This document shows, piece by piece, positions 42,983 through 49,205 of a stretch of DNA of 49,205 nucleotides. The notes below the pieces were generated by a model, which saw only the letters and a program-made list of their open reading frames with translations, was not told the origin of the DNA and did no database searches. Every line of letters begins with the position of its first letter. Position 1 is the first letter of the stretch. A program made the translations under genes and the position numbers. Source of the DNA: Oceanobacillus limi. GTDB taxonomy: Bacteria > Bacillota > Bacilli > Bacillales > Amphibacillaceae. The stretch is from positions 1 through 49,205 of the forward strand of contig NZ_FOHE01000024.1 in NCBI RefSeq assembly GCF_900111445.1, given 5' to 3'.

Positions 42983-44119
42983 TTAGTATGTTCGAACAGG
43001 TAAAATTAACTGTAAAATAGAATCGTCATTTTCTGGACGTATAATAAAAGGACGCATTGCACCAGTAAAATCAATGTTTACTTCATCAACTTCCATGGCT
43101 TTTAAGGCATCTAACATATATTTTGAACTAAACGATATTTTAAGCTCTTCTCCTTCAAAAGACTGAACAGTTATTTCTTCTGTTACTTTACCTACCTCAG
43201 GAGAATTACTGGAAATCTCAACAATATTATTTTCTAAAGTTGTTAAGCGAACAACATTATTATGTTCTTCTTTAGCTAGTAGAGAAGCACGGTCAATTGT
43301 ATTTAGTAATTCTTTTGTATTTACATGAATGGTAGTTTTACTTTGTTCCGGGATTAATCTGGATGTTTCTGGATAATTCCCATCAAGAATTCGAGATAAG
43401 AAGATCAAATGTTTTGTTCGAAATAGAATTTGGTTATTGGTTACACTTATCTCTACCGTTTCTTCTGTATCATCTAATATTTTATTTAATTCATTTAAAC
43501 TTTTACCAGGAATGACAACATTTAAGTCATTTATTCCATCTGCTTTAACTGTTATTTCACGTGATGCCAGGCGATGACTATCCGTAGCAGTAAAACTTAA
43601 TTTATCCTGATTTAATTTAACATTTACTCCCGTTAGAATAGGGCGGGTTTCCATTGTAGAAACAGCAAATACAGTTTGTTTAATTAAACTTTTTAAAATA
43701 TCAATCGGCATTTCAAAGCTATCATCCGTTTGAAGTTTAGGTAGATGGGGATATTCCTCCGCATCTTGTCCATTCAAGTTAAATTCTGCTTTTCCTGATC
43801 GAATAGTTACTTTTAAATTTTCATCTACTTCAAATTCGACTGTTTGTTCAGGAAGTTTTCTTACAATATCAGGGAAATATTTCGCTTGTAAGACAATACT
43901 TCCTTCCTCAATTTGTTCAACATTTACAATTCCATCCTCTTCGGCAGGAATGTAAGATTCAATAGATATATCAGAATTACTACCTGTTAATGTAATTCCA
44001 TGGTTTTTCACTTCTATTTTCATTCCAGTTAAAATAGGAATTGCAGTTCTATTAGATATTGCTTTCATGACATCTTGAACACTTGCAATTAATTGATTGC
44101 GCTGTATGACAAATTTCAT
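42983..44119 (-). CDS. dnaN: DNA polymerase III sliding clamp DnaN (beta)
   Basis: DnaN is the ring-shaped processivity clamp and also a YabA partner. The 378 residues comprise three similar domains; MKFVIQRNQLIASVQDVMKAI opens domain 1 and the protein ends in the conserved MRPFIIRPENDDSILQLILPVRTY. The ATG at 44119 follows TTGGAGG; a TTG at 44134 overlaps that ribosome site and is rejected. It lies 186 bases after dnaA, separated by the origin unwinding region. Confidence 0.97.
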   Translation of the reverse strand: MKFVIQRNQLIASVQDVMKAISNRTAIPILTGMKIEVKNHGITLTGSNSDISIESYIPAEEDGIVNVEQIEEGSIVLQAKYFPDIVRKLPEQTVEFEVDENLKVTIRSGKAEFNLNGQDAEEYPHLPKLQTDDSFEMPIDILKSLIKQTVFAVSTMETRPILTGVNVKLNQDKLSFTATDSHRLASREITVKADGINDLNVVIPGKSLNELNKILDDTEETVEISVTNNQILFRTKHLIFLSRILDGNYPETSRLIPEQSKTTIHVNTKELLNTIDRASLLAKEEHNNVVRLTTLENNIVEISSNSPEVGKVTEEITVQSFEGEELKISFSSKYMLDALKAMEVDEVNIDFTGAMRPFIIRPENDDSILQLILPVRTY

Positions 44120-44139
44120 CAAAAAATCCTCCAATAGGG

Positions 44140-44190
44140 AAGTAATATATATTTATTATTTTTATAAAAAGATAGTAATAATAGTAATAG
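44140..44190 (-). other. Origin unwinding element with DnaA-trio repeats
   Basis: On the minus strand, after a consensus DnaA box and a short GC-richer spacer (AAGCCC), there is a run of TAT/TAC-like triplets (44171-44190). An AT-only stretch follows (about 44140-44170). This is the layout of the B. subtilis basal unwinding system, where DnaA loads on the DnaA-trios and opens the duplex. The call rests on that similarity. Confidence 0.75.
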
Positions 44191-44202
44191 GGCTTGTGAT
44201 TA

Positions 44203-44303
44203 TGTGGATAACTATTATATCGCTATATTTGAAAAGGTTATCCACATGTGTATAAGTTGTATATAAATAGGTTTCTGTATCCACGCTATTCACATGTGGA
44301 TGA
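44203..44303. other. DnaA box cluster between dnaA and dnaN (oriC, downstream part)
   Basis: Exact DnaA boxes lie at 44203-44211 (TGTGGATAA, plus strand) and 44238-44246 (TTATCCACA). Weaker ones lie at 44277-44285 (two mismatches) and 44295-44303 (TGTGGATGA, one mismatch). They adjoin the unwinding element and form the second half of a bipartite origin. Confidence 0.85.
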
Positions 44304-44305
44304 AT

Positions 44306-45652
44306 CTATAGCGATTTAATTTGTTCTTTAATTTCTTCAATTTCTTTTGCTAGAAGTTGATCATTATCCATCATTTTAGATACTTTTTCGTGTGCGTGAA
44401 TAACGGTTGTATGATCGCGTCCCCCAAACTCTTCTCCAATCTTAGGAAGGGAAAAGTCAGTCATTTCTCTAGAGAGATACATGGCAATTTGTCTAGGAAA
44501 GGCGATGGACTTTGTTCGTTTTTTAGCAAGGAAATCTTCCATTTTCACACTGTATTTTTCTCCGACTATTTCCATAATACCTTTAATTGTTATCACTTTA
44601 GGTTTACTGCTTGGAATAATGTCTTTTAATGCATCTGCAGCAAGTGCAGCGTCTATATCTTGATTTACTAAAGAAGAATATGCTACGACACGGATTAATG
44701 CACCTTCCAGCTCACGGATGTTGGTGTCGATTTGATTTGCAATATATAGCATAACCTCATTAGGGATATCGAGTCCTTCTGCTTTCGCTTTTTTCGTTAG
44801 GATAGCGATTCTTGTTTCTAGATCAGGAGGAGTAATATCCGTTATTAGTCCCCATTCAAAGCGTGATCGTAGCCTATCCTCTAAAGTTGGGATCTCTTTT
44901 GGAGGACGATCACTAGAGATAATGATCTGTTTATTTTCCTCGTGAAGGGCATTAAATGTATGGAAAAATTCCTCTTGTGTTGATTCTTTACCTGCAATAA
45001 ATTGAATATCATCAATTAGCAAAATATCAACATTTCGATATTTATTTCTAAAATTAATGGTTTTGTTATCCATGATTGCATTAATAAATTCATTGGTAAA
45101 TTTCTCAGAAGATAAGTAAACGACCTTTGCATCTTTTTTGTGATCCCGCACGTAATGACCAATTGCATGCATTAAGTGTGTTTTTCCTAATCCTACTCCA
45201 CCATATATAAAAAGTGGGTTATATGCCTTTGCGGGTGCCTCTGCAACAGCTAGTGATGCAGCATGAGCAAACCGGTTTCCAGACCCAATGACAAAAGTAT
45301 CAAATGTATATTTCGGATTAAGCATTGTTTTACCAGTATCCTGTTGATCGTCGTTGGCCTGGGTAATTTTTTTGGGTTCAGGTTTAACATCTTCTTCATG
45401 AATTGAATCAGGTATTATAAAACGAATTGTCAAATTTGCACCTGTAATTTCCACTAATATAGTAGAAATTAATTGGGTATATTGTTCTTCTAACCAATCT
45501 CTCGCAAATTCATTAGGAGCACTAATTGTAATGGTATTTCCATCAATTGATTCTGCTTTTGTATTTTTTAACCAAGTTTCAAAACTAGGTTTACTAATCT
45601 TTTCTTCAATTTTACTTAAAGTTGCATCCCATAATTCTTCGATGTTTTCCAA
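44306..45652 (-). CDS. dnaA: Chromosomal replication initiator DnaA
   Basis: DnaA binds DnaA boxes and melts the origin. The 448 residues show an N-terminal helicase-interaction domain (about 1-80) and a short variable linker. An AAA+ domain with Walker A at 151-158 (GGVGLGKT) and Walker [13 protein letters not shown] follows. The C-terminal DNA-binding signature [12 protein letters not shown] is intact. The start is TTG after AAAGGGGTG, 8 bases away. DnaA boxes on both sides of the gene imply autoregulation. Confidence 0.98.
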   Translation of the reverse strand: MENIEELWDATLSKIEEKISKPSFETWLKNTKAESIDGNTITISAPNEFARDWLEEQYTQLISTILVEITGANLTIRFIIPDSIHEEDVKPEPKKITQANDDQQDTGKTMLNPKYTFDTFVIGSGNRFAHAASLAVAEAPAKAYNPLFIYGGVGLGKTHLMHAIGHYVRDHKKDAKVVYLSSEKFTNEFINAIMDNKTINFRNKYRNVDILLIDDIQFIAGKESTQEEFFHTFNALHEENKQIIISSDRPPKEIPTLEDRLRSRFEWGLITDITPPDLETRIAILTKKAKAEGLDIPNEVMLYIANQIDTNIRELEGALIRVVAYSSLVNQDIDAALAADALKDIIPSSKPKVITIKGIMEIVGEKYSVKMEDFLAKKRTKSIAFPRQIAMYLSREMTDFSLPKIGEEFGGRDHTTVIHAHEKVSKMMDNDQLLAKEIEEIKEQIKSL

Positions 45653-45848
45653 GCCCTATTTCACCCCTTTCCTAAGATAATAATTAAAAAGGTAGTAATA
45701 ATTTTTGATATAAAGAAATAATATAAAATATCTCGTCTATGAAAGGACGAAAAACCCTATCTTCGTTATTTCCTACATTCATGTAGTTCACGAAAGAAAA
45801 GGTATTGATCACATTTCCAAAAATACGATTGAATAGATAAAAAAAGCA

Positions 45849-46189
45849 TGTGGATAGTTAATGCTGATGTTTCGTATTGTTCCAACTAGTTATTAGCATT
45901 ATCCACATCTATGTTAATAAGCACATAAACAAGTATGTGAACAACTGTCCACATGTTATCCACATTGTGTGAATAACTTTATTTGTAGTTTTTGTTACTC
46001 ACATAGTAAAACACAATTATAATACCAAAAAAAACCTCTTACTGCAATGTTTTTTCGACAGTTATCCACAAATTCCATCTGTTGTAGACAAAATCTATCC
46101 ACACCACTATATTTTGTGATTAACTTGTTTACAGATGTTGTGGACAAAATTTTAGGAGAAAAAAATTAAAAACAATGTGTTGTGGATAA
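45849..46189. other. DnaA box cluster between rpmH and dnaA (oriC, upstream part)
   Basis: The 45653-46315 gap is the main origin region. Exact boxes are at 45899-45907, 45956-45964 and 46062-46070 (TTATCCACA, plus strand), and 46181-46189 (TGTGGATAA). One-mismatch boxes are at 45849-45857, 45968-45976, 46095-46103 and 46139-46147; 45945-45953 has two mismatches. Beside the box at 46062 is TTCGACA (46054-46060), the complement of the Spo0A core TGTCGAA. The dnaA promoter should lie in 45653-45850, but I cannot fix it. Confidence 0.93.
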
Positions 46190-46208
46190 TTTATCATGAA
46201 AGAAGAAG

Positions 46209-46238
46209 TTGACAGATGAGAGGTATATTCAGTATAAT
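46209..46238 (+). promoter_or_regulatory. rpmH promoter
   Basis: TTGACA (46209-46214) and TATAAT (46233-46238) are both consensus, spaced by 18 bp, about 78 bases before the rpmH start. Confidence 0.88.
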
Positions 46239-46315
46239 TACAAAGACTGTCTAATAAATAGACGTTTAAAATTGAAATTGGATTTTAAGTGTTCCTTTTG
46301 GGAGGTGCAAGATAA

Positions 46316-46449
<134 letters not shown>

Positions 46450-46450
<1 letters not shown>

Positions 46451-46478
46451 GCCGCTGAATATATCAGTGGTCTTTTTT
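46450..46478 (+). terminator. Terminator or attenuator between rpmH and rnpA
   Basis: GGCCGCTGA and TCAGTGGTC pair and are followed by TTTTTT. The stem starts on the last base of the rpmH stop. It would lower read-through into rnpA. Confidence 0.8.
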
Positions 46479-46630
46479 AACAGAATAGGAGAGATTTTTT
46501 CTTTCCTATCTTACATAACTTTAATGAATATTGTTGTAAGCAGTGGTTTAAAATGGAGAGGAATATATTTTGATCCGGCTGCTTACTTTTTTACATAATG
46601 GCTGTTCAAACAATAAGGTGATTGATAGAA

Positions 46631-46972
46631 ATGAAAAAAGCATTCCGAGTGAAAGATAATAAAGAGTTTCAAGCTATTTTTAAATCAGGAAAATCTTTTG
46701 CAAACCGTCAGTTAGTTATTTACTATAGGGAAGTTCCAGATCAACAGCATTTCCGAGTTGGTCTATCTGTTGGTAAAAAAATTGGAAACGCCGTCACTAG
46801 AAATCGTATAAAACGATATTTACGTCAAGGGTTTCTCGAGTTAGAAGAAAATATAAAGAGTCATTATGACATTGTTATTATTGCTAGACGTCCGACAAAA
46901 GACATGGAGTTTTATGAGATTAAAAAAAGTTTGACGCATCTTTTAATGAAAGAACGGTTACTAAAAAAATAA
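46631..46972 (+). CDS. rnpA: Ribonuclease P protein component
   Basis: RnpA is the protein cofactor of RNase P, which matures tRNA 5' ends. The 113-residue basic protein shows the RNR signature VGKKIGNAVTRNRIKRYLR (about 52-70) and the N-terminal FRVKDNKEFQAIFKSGKS. The ATG at 46631 follows AAGGTGAT; a TTG at 46622 falls on the ribosome site. It lies between rpmH and yidC1. Confidence 0.97.
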   Translation: MKKAFRVKDNKEFQAIFKSGKSFANRQLVIYYREVPDQQHFRVGLSVGKKIGNAVTRNRIKRYLRQGFLELEENIKSHYDIVIIARRPTKDMEFYEIKKSLTHLLMKERLLKK

Positions 46973-47105
46973 TCCAATTTCAGTTTAATATAGAATCTAT
47001 TACGTGTTTCATGTAAAATGTAGATTGGATAGTTTTAAAATAAAACTTTTTCATATAGATAATAAAGAGAGAGTTGTTTTTGTATTAGTTAGGAGGAAAC
47101 ATAAA

Positions 47106-47876
47106 TTGCGTAAAAAAATATTTTTGCTAGCAATGATGATCGGATTGGTAGCAATACTTTCTGGTTGTATGCAAATAGATGAACCAATTACACCGGAGAG
47201 TGAAGGAATATGGAATTCTTATTTCGTTTATCCGTTATCATGGTTAATAACGTATTTTGCTGAGTTATTTACACCAGTTAACTTCGGTCTATCTATTGTT
47301 TTGGTTACGATAATTATTCGTTTAGCACTTTTACCATTGAATGTTAAACAGTTGAAAAGCTCGAAAGCAATGCAGGATATTCAACCTGAACTAAAAGAAT
47401 TACAGCAAAAATATAGTTCTAAGGATGCGAATACACAACAAAAGCTACAACAAGAAACGATGGCATTATTCCAAAAGCATGGTGTAAATCCGCTTGCAGG
47501 GTGCTTACCAATATTTGTTCAAATGCCAATATTAATTGCTATTTATCACGCGATTATGCGGACAACTGAAATTCAGACACATAACTTTTTATGGTTTGAA
47601 TTAGGTGCACCAGATCCATATTTTATCTTACCACTAATTGCTGGTGGAGCTACTTGGTTACAGCAAAAGCTAATGATGGCTGGTAGTCCAGCTGCTCAAA
47701 ATCCACAAATGATGGTAATGCTTTACGTTATGCCAATAATGATTGGTGTCTTTGCTATCTTCTTCCCAGCGGCATTAGCATTATACTGGGTTGTGGGGAA
47801 TGTATTTATGGTCGTTCAAACGATTTTCATTCGTAAACCAATGATGAATGCAAGTAATGGAGGAGACAAAAAGTGA
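47106..47876 (+). CDS. spoIIIJ: Membrane insertase YidC1 / SpoIIIJ
   Basis: This YidC/Oxa1 insertase folds membrane proteins and, in B. subtilis, is needed for sigma-G activation in the forespore. The 256-residue product has a lipoprotein signal with lipobox LSGC (Cys at about 21). Five hydrophobic segments follow, with the conserved hydrophilic groove Arg in [20 protein letters not shown] choose the TTG at 47106 because TAGGAGG precedes it and the signal peptide then begins [11 protein letters not shown]; an in-frame ATG at 47004 would add a charged 34-residue extension. Its stop overlaps the jag start. Confidence 0.95.
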   Translation: MRKKIFLLAMMIGLVAILSGCMQIDEPITPESEGIWNSYFVYPLSWLITYFAELFTPVNFGLSIVLVTIIIRLALLPLNVKQLKSSKAMQDIQPELKELQQKYSSKDANTQQKLQQETMALFQKHGVNPLAGCLPIFVQMPILIAIYHAIMRTTEIQTHNFLWFELGAPDPYFILPLIAGGATWLQQKLMMAGSPAAQNPQMMVMLYVMPIMIGVFAIFFPAALALYWVVGNVFMVVQTIFIRKPMMNASNGGDKK

Positions 47877-48487
47877 GACAAGTAACTGCTAGTGGACAAA
47901 CGGTTGAAGAAGCGGTCCAATCAGCATTAGAGCAGTTAAACACAACAAAGGACCAAGTTGAGATTGACATTATTGATGAAGGAAAAAAAGGTCTTCTTGG
48001 TATATTTGGTTCGAAGCGAGCCTTCGTAAAAGTCACAGAAGTAAAAGATCAAGTACAAGAAGCAGAAGAGTTTTTAAAAAATGTAGTTAAAAATATGGGT
48101 GTTGAAGCTAATATTAGATCATCCATTGAGGACAATCACGTCACGATTGAACTTTCTGGTGAAAAAATTGCCTTATTAATAGGAAAGCGTGGACAAACCT
48201 TAAATGCACTTCAATATTTAGTTCACCTTGTTTTGAATAAGGAAGGGAATCACTACTATACAGTAACTCTTGATGCAGAAGGTTATCGGGACCGTAGAAA
48301 AGCCACACTGGAAACATTAGCTGAGCGAATGGCTGAAAAAGCAAAACGAATAAATAAAAAGGTTGCTCTAGAGCCGATGCCGGCATATGAACGTAAAATT
48401 ATTCATAGTATGTTACAAGCTAGAGGCGATGTTACGACGTATTCAGACGGTCAAGAGCCTCATCGTCACATTGTAATCAAACCATAA
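47873..48487 (+). CDS. jag: RNA-binding protein Jag (KhpB, SpoIIIJ-associated)
   Basis: Jag is a KH-R3H RNA-binding protein that partners KhpA and influences cell shape and sporulation. The 204 residues show an N-terminal Jag domain ([20 protein letters not shown]), a middle KH domain with the loop [18 protein letters not shown] (about 103-120), and a C-terminal R3H domain ending [10 protein letters not shown]. The GTG start is inside the spoIIIJ stop (GTGA), so the pair is translationally coupled. A strong terminator follows. Confidence 0.96.
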   Translation: MRQVTASGQTVEEAVQSALEQLNTTKDQVEIDIIDEGKKGLLGIFGSKRAFVKVTEVKDQVQEAEEFLKNVVKNMGVEANIRSSIEDNHVTIELSGEKIALLIGKRGQTLNALQYLVHLVLNKEGNHYYTVTLDAEGYRDRRKATLETLAERMAEKAKRINKKVALEPMPAYERKIIHSMLQARGDVTTYSDGQEPHRHIVIKP

Positions 48488-48488
48488 A

Positions 48489-48522
48489 GAAAACCCTTGG
48501 AATTCGGTTCCAAGGGTTTTTT
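48489..48522 (+). terminator. Terminator after jag
   Basis: AAAACCCTTGGAA and TTCCAAGGGTTTT form a perfect stem with a short loop and six T residues. Confidence 0.93.
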
Positions 48523-48590
48523 GTATGAATCCATTTTTTTATCCAATACTATTACTATAATTGTTGTGTTTTAAAGGAGTTATTATTAAT

Positions 48591-48848
48591 ATGAGTGACT
48601 TTTCAGGAGATATATTTCGTGGAGAGATTGATCAAACAACCAGTATATTTTATTTAAATCATGTAAAAAACCTTCATACGGCTTCGACATTATCGCAAAA
48701 ACAAATTGTGAGTCTAATTGAATACTTAGAAAAACAATCTGATACATGTACGATAACCGTAAACGACCAAATTCCCATGCTATTGCAGCAGGAAGAGATA
48801 GAGCTCTTATTAAAGGAACTAAACGTAATACTACGCGAAATTGGATAA
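48591..48848 (+). CDS. Hypothetical 85-residue protein
   Basis: I do not recognise this gene. The ATG at 48591 follows AAAGGAG at good distance; an in-frame ATG at 48561 is poorly placed. The product begins MSDFSGDIFRGEIDQTTSIF and is acidic. It is predicted mainly helical, without signal peptide, membrane segment or Cys motif. The C-terminal half (LLQQEEIELLLKELNVILREIG) is leucine-rich and could form a coiled coil. Its base use is like its neighbours. It has its own transcription gap after the jag terminator. In B. subtilis mnmE follows jag, so this is an insertion or a lineage-specific gene. Confidence 0.7.
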   Translation: MSDFSGDIFRGEIDQTTSIFYLNHVKNLHTASTLSQKQIVSLIEYLEKQSDTCTITVNDQIPMLLQQEEIELLLKELNVILREIG

Positions 48849-48877
48849 AAGTCTGATCACTAGTTAATGAGTATTCC

Positions 48878-49205
48878 GTATATAATGCGTCATAACTTTA
48901 GGTTGAGTTTATTTCAGCATCACCGACGTGATTTCCGATCCGGGCAGTCGCTTTCCGCGGGCACGGCCTCAGCTTCCTTGAAAATAAAAACCAATTTTCT
49001 TCGTGCGATGTATTGCTGACGAAGCCTTCCTTGTCCTCGGAAGCAAAAACCACTTCCTGCGGGATCTTCGGACACGTGCTGTTCCCGCAGGAGTCGACTG
49101 CCCTTCTCTCCAATCACTGTATTTGTTTTAACCATATAAACGATAAAAAAATTCATACTAGCGAAGGAAATTCACGGAGACTCCTGCGGGAAAGCGAAGA
49201 CGATA
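48878..49205. repeat. Composite palindromic repeat, copy R4 (left part only)
   Basis: This copy is cut by the window end. It begins GTATATAATGCGTCATAAC (48878-48896), the same terminal sequence as R1. Hairpin A spans 48928-49117 with outer GTGATT/AATCAC, a perfect GGGCAGTCG/CGACTGCCC pair (48942-48950 and 49095-49103), and a CCGCGGGCACG region facing CGTGCTGTTCCCG. Its loop is module Y (about 48977-49053), nearly the same as that in R2. A second hairpin starts near 49150 and is cut off. The arm sequences differ from R2 and R3, but the plan is the same. Confidence 0.8.

Noticed and set aside
47009-47024. parS-like sequence TGTTTCATGTAAAATG near spoIIIJ
   Set aside because: It has four mismatches to the 16-bp ParB site and breaks its symmetry; no confident parS is seen in the window.
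47004-47105. Longer N-terminus for SpoIIIJ from an ATG at 47004
   Set aside because: It would put 34 charged residues before the lipoprotein signal, and the ribosome site TAGGAGG serves the TTG at 47106.
48898-49156. 71- and 78-codon frames on the minus strand
   Set aside because: They overlap each other inside repeat R4 hairpin A and resemble no protein.

Overview
The window is a contiguous piece of a low-GC, endospore-forming Bacillaceae chromosome centred on the replication origin. Gene content and order follow the Bacillus subtilis oriC neighbourhood almost gene for gene, shown here with the dnaA-gyrA side on the minus strand. The sporulation genes gin, bofA, sleL/yaaH and yidC1/spoIIIJ mark a spore former. 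The style of the sequence and the palindromic repeats suggest Oceanobacillus or a near relative; that genus call is inference.

Layout, left to right. 1-212: the cut end of a large palindromic repeat. 306-6135 (minus): ksgA, rnmV, yabE, tatD, metS. 6439-6720 (plus): abrB with its promoter and Spo0A boxes. 6809-14975 (minus): rsmI, yazA, trmN6, yabA, ricT, holB, yaaR, a second palindromic repeat, darA, tmk, yaaO and gin. 15086-19379 (minus): bofA, yaaL, recR, ebfC, dnaX, SRP RNA and tadA. 19741-21670 (plus): yaaI and sleL. 21897-25198 (minus): acsA, a dicarboxylate/glutamate symporter and tRNA-Arg, a block absent from this place in B. subtilis. 25399-26744 (plus): dgk and dck. 27030-33384 (minus): tRNA-Ser, serS with a T-box leader, pdxT, pdxS, dacA and guaB. 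33558-34517 (plus): yaaC. 34617-35190: a third palindromic repeat. 35311-45652 (minus): a degenerate HD-GYP protein, gyrA, gyrB, remB, recF, rlbA, dnaN and dnaA. 45653-46315: the main origin region. 46316-48848 (plus): rpmH, rnpA, yidC1, jag and an unrecognised 85-residue gene. 48878-49205: the start of a fourth palindromic repeat.

The genes form a replication, repair and translation core: DnaA, DnaN, gyrase, RecF, DnaX, HolB, RecR and YabA; KsgA, RnmV, TrmN6, RsmI, TadA, MetS, SerS, SRP RNA and RnpA. Nucleotide salvage (tmk, dgk, dck, guaB), vitamin B6 synthesis (pdxST) and sporulation control surround it. Both rRNA operons that B. subtilis carries in this stretch (gyrA-guaB and bofA-gin) are missing.

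The least explained material is a family of four long intergenic elements. They share terminal inverted repeats near TATATAATGCGTCATAA, two long hairpins each, and interchangeable loop modules. A second unexplained signal is an array of GCTCATAA-like units every 20-22 bp between sleL and acsA. I found no CRISPR array, no transposase gene and no classical defence system.
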